8,998 nucleotides of DNA from an uncultured Faecalibacterium sp. (GCA_934561485.1 CAKTGS010000081.1:1-8998); one strand, 5' to 3'. Positions 1 to 7,551 are shown, numbered from the stretch's first letter. Notes: generated by a model not told the origin, from the letters alone. Numbers and translations: made by a program.

Positions 1-536
1 GCCATATCCTTGATGCAGATGGAGTTTGCACCCATCTCCTCCAGGGTCTTGGCGTAGGCTGCAAAGTACTCGTTGTTGTGCACGGGGCTCAGGGTGTAGC
101 TGATGCAGCCCTGCACATGAGCGCCTTCCTTGTTGGCTGCCTTGATGGCAGTCTGCAGGTTGCGGGGATCGTTCAATGCGTCAAAAATGCGGATGACGTC
201 AATGCCGTTTGCCACGGACTTCTGCACAAAGTACTCCACGGCGTCATCGGCGTAGGGGCGGTAGCCCAGCATGTTCTGGCCGCGGAACAGCATCTGCAGC
301 TTCTGATGGGGCAGCTCTTTGCGCAGGATGCGCAGACGCTCCCAGGGGTCCTCATCCAGGAAGCGGATGCAGCTGTCAAACGTTGCACCGCCCCAGCACT
401 CCACAGAAAAGTAGTTGATCTTGTCCATCTCGGGCAGGATCGGGCGCATTTCGTCCATGGTCATGCGGGTAGCCAGCAGAGACTGGTGCGCATCACGCAG
501 GACAACCTCGGTAACCTTGATCGGCTTTTTGGCCAT
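1..536 (-). CDS. Oxaloacetate decarboxylase alpha / transcarboxylase 5S-like carboxyltransferase (5' part, cut by window edge)
   Basis: This is the N-terminal 178 residues of a biotin-dependent carboxyltransferase of the pyruvate carboxylase CT / OadA / transcarboxylase 5S family. The enzyme transfers CO2 between carboxybiotin and a 2-oxo acid such as pyruvate/oxaloacetate on a TIM barrel in the cytoplasm. Visible family motifs are LRDAHQSLLATRM (residues 13-25; the Asp of RDAHQS is a metal ligand in the family), the ECWGGATFD segment (46-54), LFRGQNMLGYR (83-93), and IKDMA at the window edge, where Lys176 corresponds to the carbamylated active-site lysine of 5S. The start is supported by GAGGTG six bases upstream. 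The gene begins 16 bp after the stop of the biotin carrier gene, so the two are co-transcribed. The rest of the barrel, including the metal-binding HxH, and any C-terminal carrier domain lie outside the window. Whether it is OadA, 5S or a PycB-like subunit cannot be decided from this part. Confidence 0.93.
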   Translation of the reverse strand, partial: MAKKPIKVTEVVLRDAHQSLLATRMTMDEMRPILPEMDKINYFSVECWGGATFDSCIRFLDEDPWERLRILRKELPHQKLQMLFRGQNMLGYRPYADDAVEYFVQKSVANGIDVIRIFDALNDPRNLQTAIKAANKEGAHVQGCISYTLSPVHNNEYFAAYAKTLEEMGANSICIKDM

Positions 537-552
537 GATTGTCACCTCTTCC

Positions 553-933
553 TTAGTTCATGGAAACCAGGACATCACCGGAGTTCACGGTGTCGCCCTT
601 GCTGACGTTGACGGATGCAACAGTGCCGTCCTGAGGAGCCAGGATCTCGTTCTCCATCTTCATAGCCTCAAGGATGACCAGCACGTCACCAGCCTTGACG
701 GATGCACCAGCGCTGACCTTGACGTCCAGAATGTTGCCGGGCATGGGAGCCTTGACGGAAACCGCACCTGCGGCACCGGCAGCAGCCTTGGGAGCAGCAG
801 CGGGAGCCGGAGCAGCCTTGGGGGCGGCGGGGGCAGCCGGAGCGGCAGCAGCCACAGGAGCAGCGCCTGCAGCGGTCTCCTCCACGGAAACGCTGTAAGC
901 AACGCCATTGACGGTAATATTGTAGTACTTCAT
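553..933 (-). CDS. Biotin carboxyl carrier protein (1.3S / OadA-carrier-like)
   Basis: A 126-residue biotin/lipoyl carrier that shuttles carboxybiotin between two carboxyltransferase subunits. It has a short N-terminal segment (MKYYNITVNGVAYSVSVEE, residues 1-19), an Ala/Pro linker (about 21-57) that should act as a flexible tether, and a C-terminal biotinyl domain (about 58-126). The domain has the canonical EAMKMEN motif, with Lys92 as the predicted biotinylation site, and the APMPGNI turn (62-68) typical of the family. The size matches free-standing carriers of transcarboxylase and of decarboxylase Na+ pumps. The start has GGAGG eight bases upstream. An in-frame extension upstream to about 1029 runs into the preceding gene and is not used. 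The gene lies 52 bp after the 12S-like gene and 16 bp before the 5S-like gene. The linker codons give a GC-rich, low-complexity stretch that is ordinary for such proteins. Confidence 0.95.
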   Translation of the reverse strand: MKYYNITVNGVAYSVSVEETAAGAAPVAAAAPAAPAAPKAAPAPAAAPKAAAGAAGAVSVKAPMPGNILDVKVSAGASVKAGDVLVILEAMKMENEILAPQDGTVASVNVSKGDTVNSGDVLVSMN

Positions 934-985
934 GGAAGAATCCTCCAAATCAAAATCGTTTGAAAACAGATGTACGTTCAAATGC

Positions 986-2305
986 TTACAGAGCCATGTT
1001 GCCGTGCTTCTTGGGCAGGCGGGCAGCACGCTTGGTGCTCAGCAGCTCCAGGGCAGCCACAACGCTTGCGCGCACATTGGCTGCATCGCAGGTCAGGTCG
1101 GCAGCGCCGCAGGCCACAGCATTGGCAGCGCTGCACACCTCAGCGGTGTAGGCAGCAGCCTTGGCCTTGGTGGCAGCAACGATGTTGTCGGAAGCATCAA
1201 TTTCGCTCTTGTACAGCACGCTGACCGCTGCGCTGGGCTCCAGTGCGCTGACCACGCAGCCGTTCACGGCAATGCGCAGGTCGGCAGCGGCCAGAGCGGT
1301 GTAAACCGGGCCAACTGCCTTGCCGGACAGCACAGCCACCTTTGCGGTGGTGGCATCGGCATAGGTAGCCGCCAGACGGGCAGCCTCGCGGATACCGCCG
1401 GCCACATCATCGGTCACGCTGGGCACAAAGCCCTCGGTGTCCACCAGGGTAATCACCGGCACGCTGAAGGCATCGCACAGGCGCACAAAGCGGGAAGCCT
1501 TGGCCACACAGTTGTGGCACAGCTGCTTGCCGGTGGCCACAACGCCCACAGCGTTGCCGCCCACCGTGGCAAATGCAGTGTAAACAGACTTGCCAAAGCC
1601 TGCATACAGTTCCACGGCACTGTCCTTGTCGATCACGGCAGCAGCAGCCTTGGCAGGCTCTGCACCGGCAGTCAGCACGGTGGTGGGCTGCTCAAACTCA
1701 AAGATGGCCGGGCCGGTCAGGTTGTTGGCCGGCAGCAGGCCCACGATGTGAGCGGCTTTCTCGGCAGCTTCTGCAGCATCGGCGGCCACAATGGCGGCCA
1801 CGCCGGCCTTTGCGGCGGCAGCAGCGGTGCCTGCATCGGCAGCCTTATCGCCCTTGGCTGCAGAAGTGAACGGTGCGGTGAAGAACAGCTCTGCACCCTC
1901 AGCCATGATGCAGACATCTGCATTGGCTGCGCTCAGAGCGCTGGTGCCGCCGCAGACACCCAGCACAACAGCCACCTGCGGGATCACACCGGAAACCTTG
2001 GCGATCTGCGCATTCAGCTTTGCGCTGGCGGTGAGCACATCCAGGCCCTCTGCCAGCTTTGCACCCACCGAGTTATAGAACGTCACCACCGGGCAGCCGG
2101 TCTGTGCAGCCATTTCCAGCACCTTGATGTTCTTTTCCACATCCTTGACGGTAACGGCATCCCCGTTCTGGTAAACAGCATAAGCCTGCTGACCGGCGGC
2201 GTAACCGCAGGCAGCACTCACTGCGCCATCCGCGAACAGAGCAGTGTATTCCCCGTCATCAAAAAACTTGGCGAGAATTTCTCCCTTATTGATCTTTGAA
2301 GCCAT
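986..2305 (-). CDS. Acyl-CoA carboxyltransferase subunit, PccB/MmdA (12S) family, divergent
   Basis: A 439-residue crotonase-fold carboxyltransferase, by family the partner that moves CO2 between an acyl-CoA (for example methylmalonyl-CoA) and carboxybiotin. Family landmarks are SGVIPQ (105-110), GVCGG (116-120), LLPANNL (190-196), KASRFVRLCDAF (269-280), VDTEGFVPS (288-296) and the C-terminal PKKHGNMAL (431-439), which closely matches the family ending KKHGNIPL. It is short (usual length about 510): the N-terminal segment carrying the ARERI/LLD motif is missing. Several sites that are usually invariant are altered. DSGGARIQEG reads NSVGAKLAEG (78-87), and the second oxyanion-hole segment, usually YGGAY, reads VGPVY (331-335). 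The protein is very rich in alanine. The start has AGGAGG upstream and a strong promoter follows further upstream. It is the first gene of the operon with the biotin carrier and 5S-like genes. Family membership is clear; the substrate is not. Confidence 0.88.
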   Translation of the reverse strand: MASKINKGEILAKFFDDGEYTALFADGAVSAACGYAAGQQAYAVYQNGDAVTVKDVEKNIKVLEMAAQTGCPVVTFYNSVGAKLAEGLDVLTASAKLNAQIAKVSGVIPQVAVVLGVCGGTSALSAANADVCIMAEGAELFFTAPFTSAAKGDKAADAGTAAAAAKAGVAAIVAADAAEAAEKAAHIVGLLPANNLTGPAIFEFEQPTTVLTAGAEPAKAAAAVIDKDSAVELYAGFGKSVYTAFATVGGNAVGVVATGKQLCHNCVAKASRFVRLCDAFSVPVITLVDTEGFVPSVTDDVAGGIREAARLAATYADATTAKVAVLSGKAVGPVYTALAAADLRIAVNGCVVSALEPSAAVSVLYKSEIDASDNIVAATKAKAAAYTAEVCSAANAVACGAADLTCDAANVRASVVAALELLSTKRAARLPKKHGNMAL

Positions 2306-2350
2306 GATAAGACCTCCTGGTTGTCTGAGTGAGCTTTCAAAATTGGTTTT

Positions 2351-2379
2351 ATTATACTGAATTTGCCAAGAAAATGCAA
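2351..2379 (-). promoter_or_regulatory. Sigma-A type promoter of the carboxyltransferase operon
   Basis: Read on the minus strand, the -35 is TTGCAT (2374-2379), the spacer is exactly 17 bp, and the -10 is a perfect TATAAT (2351-2356). Transcription would start near 2344, leaving a leader of about 40 bases that holds AGGAGG before the ATG at 2305. Its perfect -10 suggests strong expression. Confidence 0.75.
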
Positions 2380-2541
2380 GAGATTCTATAAAAGTCCATG
2401 CAACTCAACATCTGTCGATTTTATAACAAGGCTGCAGATTCCCGGTTTTGCATCTTTTTTCGGCACAGGGGGCACGGTATCCGGTGCTTTTTTGTCCATC
2501 TGCGCGTTTTGTCCGGTTTTCACATTTTATTTTCTGCATTT

Positions 2542-2569
2542 TTGTGCTAAACTGTATTATAAATACAAT
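2542..2569 (+). promoter_or_regulatory. Probable promoter of the membrane phosphodiesterase gene
   Basis: TTGTGC (2542-2547) and TACAAT (2564-2569) are separated by 16 bp in an AT-rich stretch. An overlapping TATTAT (2555-2560) is an alternative -10. Either would place the start of transcription some 45-60 bases before the TTG start at 2627. The match is moderate and the exact elements are uncertain. Confidence 0.35.
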
Positions 2570-2626
2570 AAAGAGAATCCAGTACAGTTCCTGTATTCTG
2601 AAGCTGAAAAAGAAGGTTTGTTTATC

Positions 2627-4582
2627 TTGAGTCACGTTTCCGCCGCCCTGCACGATGTCCGTCAGAACTACCGCAGTCTGCGCTGCGCCGCCCATGCCCG
2701 GCTGCTGCGGGCAGAGCTGCCCCTTCTGCTGGCTGCCCTGCTGTATAAACTGGCCAGCACACTGCTGTTCATCCCGGCCATGCAGCAGCTCTGGGGCCTG
2801 ACGCTGCGGTTTGCCCCGGTGCATTACCTGAGCAACCGCAATGCATCCGATATTTACACTTCCCCCGCCATCGTGGGCTGCATCGTGCTCATTGCCCTGC
2901 TGGCGGCGTTCTGGGTGCTGTATGGCTTTTCGCTGCTGCTGCACATTCTGGATGCGGCGCGGCAGGATGCTCCGCTCCGTCCGGCTGCGCTGGCCGGGCG
3001 CGCGCTGGCAGACATCCGGCACGCTCTGCTCCCGCAGAACTGGGGCGTTTTGCTCTACGGGGTCACACTGGTGCCGTTTACCGGCTTTTTTCTGGCGTGG
3101 AATCACCTGACGCAGTTTGCCGTACCCGAATACCTGCTGGGCATTGTGTGCGCAAGCCCGGCTTCCCAGCTGCTGTGCGCCGCCGCAGTTTTCCTTGTGC
3201 TGGCGCTGTATCTTTACGGCCTGCTGGTGCTGCCGCTGTTTGTTCTGGAGCGCAAAAGCTTCTGGCAGGCACTCCGACAAAGCCACGCCTTTGTCTGCCG
3301 CCATGCACGCCGGGTGCTGTACCTGCTGGCACGGTGGGAAGTTTCGGCCGCCGTGCGGGCCGGAGCGTTGGTTTTGACTGTACTGGCCGTTTTGTACACC
3401 GTAAGCCTTGGCATTGGCATGGTGAGCACCGCCGGGATGCTGGCGCTTTCCCGCGCCATGCTGCTGGTGGAACAGCCCGCGCTCACCTTTTTTTGGGATC
3501 TTGCCGCCATGCTGGCACAGTGTATGCTGTTCAGTCTGTTTTATGACTGCCGCGCTTCCGGCACCCTGCCGTCTGCAGCGCCGCTCCCTGTAAAAAAAGC
3601 ATTATATGGCAGGCGTCTGCTCGCACTGGCACTGGCCGGTACCACGGTATGCACCGCCGTGCTGGCTGTGCTGTACGTTGCCCTGCCGGCGGACGATACC
3701 CTGCGCACCATGCTGGGCGGCGCAGTGCCCATTGTCACAGCCCATCGCGGGTATTCCTCCGCCGCGCCGGAAAACACACTGGCAGCGTTTCAGGCAGCCA
3801 TTGACAGCGGCAGCGAGCGTGCCGAGCTGGATGTGCAGATGACCAAAGATGGCGTGGTGATGGTGACCCACGACACCAGTCTGCGCCGCTGCACCGGACG
3901 CAACGCCAACATCTATGAGCTTACCTACGATGAAGTACGCCGCCTGAGTGCGGGCCGCTGGTTCGGCTCCCGCTTTGCCGGGGAAAAGATTCCCACCCTG
4001 GAAGAAGTCCTGGCTCTGTGCAAGGGAAAGATCCAGTTGAATGTGGAGATCAAGCCCAATGCCGCCACGCCGGACCTGGAGCGCGAGACCGTGCGTATCC
4101 TGGAAGAATACGGCTTTGCAGACGACTGCGTGATCACCTCCCAGAGCTACGAGACCCTGTGCAAGGTAAAAGAGACAGCCCCGGAGATCTCCACCGGCTA
4201 CATTCTGGCACTGGGCGTTGGCAGCTGTTACGATCTGCCCGCCGCCGACTTTTTCAGCATCGAATCCACATTTATCACCTCCGGCATGGTACAGCAGATC
4301 CACCGGCGCGGCAAGACGGTTTCAGCCTGGACCATCAACCGGGAGCAGGATGCCGCCGCCCTGCTGAAACTGGGCGTGGATGATCTGATCACCGACAAGC
4401 CGGAAATGGTCCAGGAGCTGCTGGACCGCTCTGTAAGCGAAAACAGCCGCCTGCTCAGTCTGCGCGATGCCATCCGCAGCCTGTTCGGCCCGGTGGAGGA
4501 AGTGCTGGAACCGGATGCAGATGAAGAAGATGTGATTGAGGACCTTCTGGAGGACCCGGAAGCCGCCCTGGAAGAGGCCTGA
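2627..4582 (+). CDS. Membrane-anchored glycerophosphodiester phosphodiesterase (GDPD family)
   Basis: A 651-residue protein with an N-terminal polytopic membrane domain and a C-terminal GDPD catalytic domain. GDPD enzymes hydrolyse glycerophosphodiesters to glycerol-3-phosphate and an alcohol; membrane-fused forms may act on lipid or polymer head groups. Hydrophobic segments lie near residues 31-50, 83-106, 140-159, 181-208, 246-268, 285-306 and 331-353. The catalytic domain (about 366-600) shows AHRGYSSAAPENT (372-384, catalytic His373, metal ligand Glu382), ELDVQ (400-404), THD with His415, VEIKPN (473-478), SAWTIN (566-571) and LITDKP (587-592). This is the complete GDPD signature, so the enzyme should be active. 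The tail (622-651) is strongly acidic. I chose the TTG at 2627 because AGAAGG lies ten bases upstream and because sequence before it is AT-rich and includes a probable promoter. The TTG at 2618 is possible. It is the only plus-strand gene and ends in a bidirectional terminator. Confidence 0.9.
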   Translation: MSHVSAALHDVRQNYRSLRCAAHARLLRAELPLLLAALLYKLASTLLFIPAMQQLWGLTLRFAPVHYLSNRNASDIYTSPAIVGCIVLIALLAAFWVLYGFSLLLHILDAARQDAPLRPAALAGRALADIRHALLPQNWGVLLYGVTLVPFTGFFLAWNHLTQFAVPEYLLGIVCASPASQLLCAAAVFLVLALYLYGLLVLPLFVLERKSFWQALRQSHAFVCRHARRVLYLLARWEVSAAVRAGALVLTVLAVLYTVSLGIGMVSTAGMLALSRAMLLVEQPALTFFWDLAAMLAQCMLFSLFYDCRASGTLPSAAPLPVKKALYGRRLLALALAGTTVCTAVLAVLYVALPADDTLRTMLGGAVPIVTAHRGYSSAAPENTLAAFQAAIDSGSERAELDVQMTKDGVVMVTHDTSLRRCTGRNANIYELTYDEVRRLSAGRWFGSRFAGEKIPTLEEVLALCKGKIQLNVEIKPNAATPDLERETVRILEEYGFADDCVITSQSYETLCKVKETAPEISTGYILALGVGSCYDLPAADFFSIESTFITSGMVQQIHRRGKTVSAWTINREQDAAALLKLGVDDLITDKPEMVQELLDRSVSENSRLLSLRDAIRSLFGPVEEVLEPDADEEDVIEDLLEDPEAALEEA

Positions 4583-4597
4583 GTTTTCTCCGGACAC

Positions 4598-4655
4598 AAC
4601 AAAACAGCCGACCGGCTTTTCCTGCAAGAGGAGCCGATCGGCTGTTGTATTTTAT
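4598..4655. terminator. Bidirectional intrinsic terminator between convergent genes
   Basis: A long hairpin whose outer arms are AACAGCCGA (4603-4611) and TCGGCTGTT (4638-4646). The stem continues inward as CCGGCT/AGCCGA with one mismatch. On the plus strand a T-rich tail (GTATTTTAT) follows. On the minus strand the tail reads TTGTTGTG after TT. It can therefore end both the phosphodiesterase transcript and the transcript through the decarboxylase-family gene, whose TAA at 4652-4654 lies inside the tail. Confidence 0.85.
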
Positions 4656-6079
4656 AGAGTTTTCAGAACGGAGACGGATGCAATGCGGTAATGCTCCATC
4701 AGCGCCGCCGCCGCCGGGGTGATCTCTTCCCCGCTGACCACGATGGGAATGGCCGGCGGACAGGAAACCGTAGGCATGGCGCAGATGCGTCCCACCGCCT
4801 GCTGCGGCGGCAGGCTCTGCTGCGGGCCAAGCACCGCCTGCCGGATGGTGCAGCGCATCCGCGTCTGCCGGGCCAGCTGCGCAAACGCCCCGGCCGGGTC
4901 CTCCGGCTGCGGAAACGTTTCCGGCAGACCGGCCAGAATGCGGGCCATGGCAGCGGTCAGCCGCTCCTGATCCTGCGGCGGATTGTCCGGGGTGAACATC
5001 AGCACAACATAGCGGGGGTCGGCATATTCGCACTCCATGCGCTCGGTGCGCAGCAGTTCGGCCAGCCGGATGCCCGTCATGCCCAGTGCAGCGGCGTCCA
5101 GCGTGACCTTGAGTGGCTCCTGCTGTTCCCCGCACAGCACCAGCGGCACCGGACAGTGTTTTGCCGCTGCCATCTCGTTCAGTTCCCGGCGCAGGCGGGT
5201 CAGCCAGCCGCAGCACTGCAGCAGCCGCAGCGGATACCCCTCGGACAAAACCTGGTTGCACCGGTCCAGCGACTGCAGAATCAGGTAAGACGGGCTGGTG
5301 GAACCAAACAGCGCCAGCGCATTGCGCACCGCTGCTTCCTCCTGCACCGGCGCGTTCCGTCCCAGGTGCAGGTAAGCCCCACCGGTGACCACCGGCAGTG
5401 TTTTGTGGCCGGAGTCGCAGCACATGGCGGCTCCCAGCGCAATGGGGTGGCGGCTGCCGTGGGGTAGAAAGCGCAGATAGGCTCCATGGGCATTGTCCAC
5501 CAACAGCGGCACGGCAAACGCTTTGCAGGCAGCGGCCAGTGCCGCAATGTCCTGCATTCCGCCCAGGTAATCCGGGCTGGTCACATAGACGCCAAAGGGG
5601 GTGATTCCCTCCCCGGCCAGGGCCTGCAGTGCGGCAGTCAGTGCCTGTGCGGAAATCGGGCAGCTGCACAGCGCTCCGGCATCCTCCGGCTGCGGCCACA
5701 GCCAGCGGATGTCAAAATCCAGCAAAGCCGCTGCATACAGCAACGCCTTGTGGGCATTGCGGGCTGCCAACAGCACCGGGCGTCTGCCCGTCTGCGGGGC
5801 GGCCTGCAGGGCCAGAAACAGCATGGCACGGATGCATTGAGAAGAGCCTTCTGTGCTGTAGTAGGTGTGCGCCGTGCCGAACAGCCGGGTGGCATTGGCT
5901 TCGCTCTGCGCAATGATGCCCTCGGCTTCGTACAGCTCATCCGCGCCCTGAATTTCGGTGATATCCCACGGCTCAAAACCCAGCAGGCTTTGCCCTTTGT
6001 GGCCCGGCATATGCAGCCGGGAAGTACCGGACTGTGCATAGCGGCGCACAAAATCCACAACGGGTGTGTTCATGCTCAT
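4652..6079 (-). CDS. PLP-dependent Orn/Lys/Arg decarboxylase family protein (YaaO-like)
   Basis: A 475-residue fold-type I PLP enzyme of the short Orn/Lys/Arg decarboxylase group, to which Bacillus YaaO and SpeA belong. Motifs include HMPGHKG at the N-terminus (23-29), ARNAHKAL (106-113, His110 expected to stack on PLP), TSPDYLGG (167-174), DNAHGAYLRF (195-204, Asp195 and His198) and SGHKTLPVVTGGAYLH (223-238) with Lys226 as the predicted Schiff-base lysine. The C-terminal segment SCPPAIPIVVSGEEIT (439-454) matches the family's PPGIP-PGE motif in degraded form. The family E in DEAHG is N here. The substrate is unknown: lysine, arginine and ornithine are all possible, as is loss of decarboxylase activity. 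The ATG at 6077-6079 overlaps the TGA of the radical SAM gene (ATGA), with no good Shine-Dalgarno, which points to translational coupling. A second ATG lies two codons later (6071-6073). The gene ends in the shared terminator. Confidence 0.87.
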   Translation of the reverse strand: MSMNTPVVDFVRRYAQSGTSRLHMPGHKGQSLLGFEPWDITEIQGADELYEAEGIIAQSEANATRLFGTAHTYYSTEGSSQCIRAMLFLALQAAPQTGRRPVLLAARNAHKALLYAAALLDFDIRWLWPQPEDAGALCSCPISAQALTAALQALAGEGITPFGVYVTSPDYLGGMQDIAALAAACKAFAVPLLVDNAHGAYLRFLPHGSRHPIALGAAMCCDSGHKTLPVVTGGAYLHLGRNAPVQEEAAVRNALALFGSTSPSYLILQSLDRCNQVLSEGYPLRLLQCCGWLTRLRRELNEMAAAKHCPVPLVLCGEQQEPLKVTLDAAALGMTGIRLAELLRTERMECEYADPRYVVLMFTPDNPPQDQERLTAAMARILAGLPETFPQPEDPAGAFAQLARQTRMRCTIRQAVLGPQQSLPPQQAVGRICAMPTVSCPPAIPIVVSGEEITPAAAALMEHYRIASVSVLKTL

Positions 6080-7527
6080 TCGCAGGCTTCGCCGTCTGCG
6101 CAGGCATTGCAGGTGGAACCCAGCTCAATGGGCACCTCAATGCCCTGTGCGGCCAGTTCCTGGTTTTCGGCCACCTTGATCATGATAGCGCACTCAATGC
6201 GCTTTTTGAACAGCTCGCAGCCGTACTCATACACGCCGGTAATGCTACCGGTGGCATGGTAGGAGTTTGCCGCACAGCCGCCGGAACAGTAAAGCTTAGC
6301 CCAGCAGTCCTTGCACTCCTTGCGGGCATAGGCATTGCAGTGCTTGAACTCATCGCGCACGGCGGTGTTGGTAACACCCTTCCAGATGTCACCCATCAGG
6401 TACTTAGGATCGCCCACAAACTGGTGGCAGGGGTACAGATCACCCCAGGGGGTCACGGCCATGTACTCGGTGCCGGAACCGCAGCCCGAGATGCGCTTGT
6501 AAATGCAGGGGCCGCCGGTCAGGTCGATCATGTAATGATAGAAGGTAAAGCCGCGGCCCTCGCGGTCACGCTTGATCATCTCCTTGGCCAGGATCTCGTA
6601 CTGCTCCTTCAGGATGGGCAGATCCTCCTCGGTCAGGGCGCTGGGGTCGCCGGGCTTGGACACCACCGGCTCCATGCTCAGCTCGGTAAAGCCCAGGTCT
6701 GCCATGTGGAAGATGTCGTTGGTAAAATCGGTGTTGTAGTGGGTATAAGTGCCGCGCATGTAATAGTTCTTGTCGCCGCGCTTCTTCACAAACTCCTGGA
6801 ACTTGGGCACAATGGTATCATAGCTGCCATGGCCGGCGTAATCCTTGCGGAAGCGGTCGTTGACTTCCTTGCGGCCATCCAGGCTCAGCACCACGTTGTG
6901 GCACTCCTTGTTGCAGAAGTCGATGACGTCATCGTTGATCAGCACACCGTTGGTGGTCATGGTAAAGCGGAAGTTCTTGTTGTGGATCTTTTCCTGCTCG
7001 CGGCAGTAGGCCACCAGCTTTTTGACCATGTCAAAATTCATCAGCGGCTCACCGCCAAAGAAATCCACTTCCAGGTTGCGGCGGGTGCCGCTGTTTTCGA
7101 TCAGGAAGTCCATGGCGCGCTTGCCCACTTCAAAGCTCATCAGGGCGCGGTCGCCGTGATAGCGGCCCTGTGAAGCAAAGCAGTAGGAGCAGCTCAGATT
7201 GCAGGTGTGGGCCACATGCAGGCACAGCGCCTTGACTACGGTGCTGCGGTTCTTGAAGTCGAATGCCATGTTCTCGTAGGTGTCCGGCGTCCAGAGCTTG
7301 CCTGCTTCCTTCAGGGAGGTGACGTCCTGAATGCACTGGCGCAGGTCCTCTTCGGTCACGTCCGGGCGGCTGCCGTACTTTTCCATCATGGCAGCCACGA
7401 TCTCATCCGCCGTATGCTCGGGGTACAGGGCGATCACATCATACGCCACATCATCCACCACATGCACCGAACCGCTGCAGGTATCCAGCACGATGTTATA
7501 GCCATTCAATTGATACTGATGTACCAT
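6076..7527 (-). CDS. scfB: Thioether cross-link-forming SCIFF peptide maturase (radical SAM/SPASM)
   Basis: A 483-residue radical SAM enzyme that installs a thioether link between Cys and Thr side positions in the SCIFF precursor, the ranthipeptide chemistry established for CteB of Clostridium thermocellum. The N-terminal part (MVHQYQLNGYNIVLD...) is the RRE-like peptide-recognition region. The radical SAM cluster motif is CNLSCSYC (Cys109, Cys113, Cys116), followed by FFGGEPLMNF. The SPASM region carries the spaced cysteines of CGSGTEY, DLYPCHQF, CNAYARKECKDCWAKLYCSGGC and YGCELF for two auxiliary 4Fe-4S clusters. I place the start at 7527 rather than at the ATG twelve bases earlier (7539): GGAG lies six bases before 7527, nothing useful precedes 7539, and family members begin with M-(I/V)-H-x-Y. 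It lies behind scfA and an attenuating terminator and overlaps the decarboxylase-family gene. The C-terminus ends in an extra Cys-rich tail (Cys473, Cys476, Cys482). Confidence 0.95.
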   Translation of the reverse strand: MVHQYQLNGYNIVLDTCSGSVHVVDDVAYDVIALYPEHTADEIVAAMMEKYGSRPDVTEEDLRQCIQDVTSLKEAGKLWTPDTYENMAFDFKNRSTVVKALCLHVAHTCNLSCSYCFASQGRYHGDRALMSFEVGKRAMDFLIENSGTRRNLEVDFFGGEPLMNFDMVKKLVAYCREQEKIHNKNFRFTMTTNGVLINDDVIDFCNKECHNVVLSLDGRKEVNDRFRKDYAGHGSYDTIVPKFQEFVKKRGDKNYYMRGTYTHYNTDFTNDIFHMADLGFTELSMEPVVSKPGDPSALTEEDLPILKEQYEILAKEMIKRDREGRGFTFYHYMIDLTGGPCIYKRISGCGSGTEYMAVTPWGDLYPCHQFVGDPKYLMGDIWKGVTNTAVRDEFKHCNAYARKECKDCWAKLYCSGGCAANSYHATGSITGVYEYGCELFKKRIECAIMIKVAENQELAAQGIEVPIELGSTCNACADGEACE

Positions 7528-7533
7528 TTTACT

Positions 7534-7537
7534 CTCC
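7534..7537 (-). promoter_or_regulatory. Ribosome binding site deciding the scfB start
   Basis: On the minus strand GGAG lies six bases before the ATG at 7525-7527. It sits inside the first codons that would be read from the alternative ATG at 7539, so it favours the shorter protein. Confidence 0.65.
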
Positions 7538-7551
7538 ATTCCAGTTTACAC

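Larger units (their letters stand above)
2306..2626. other. Divergent intergenic region between the carboxyltransferase operon and the phosphodiesterase gene
   Basis: These 321 bases separate two divergent genes. The left part holds the operon promoter (2351-2379, minus strand). The right part is AT-rich and holds the probable plus-strand promoter of the phosphodiesterase (about 2542-2569). Between them, about 2385-2530, is a stretch with several runs of T. An imperfect hairpin, GCACGG-TAT-CCgGTGC, at 2472-2487 is followed by T6. It could be a weak terminator or the footprint of a leader structure. I see no convincing gene here. The plus-strand frame is open back to a TTG at 2363, but the predicted peptide is unlike the protein downstream. 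Confidence 0.55.

Noticed and set aside
21..936. Low-complexity GC-rich region at about 770-870 as a tandem repeat
   Set aside because: It encodes the Ala/Pro linker of the biotin carrier; the repetition is at the amino-acid level and is usual for the family.
932..2299. A 455-residue open frame on the plus strand
   Set aside because: It is the antisense of the carboxyltransferase gene, rich in His/Gly/Ala as expected from reverse-reading alanine-rich codons, with no binding site and no family motif.
2405..3304. A 299-residue minus-strand frame opposite the phosphodiesterase
   Set aside because: It is a Gln/Arg-rich antisense frame with no motifs, opposite clear membrane segments of the real protein.
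4455..5699. A 414-residue minus-strand frame overlapping the decarboxylase gene and running through the terminator
   Set aside because: Its peptide is Gly/Ala/Arg-rich without motifs, it overlaps the real gene out of frame, and it passes through the bidirectional terminator.
6034..7173. A 379-residue open frame on the plus strand
   Set aside because: It is antisense to the radical SAM maturase, which is unmistakable by its cluster motifs. The frame is a by-product of GC-rich codon use.
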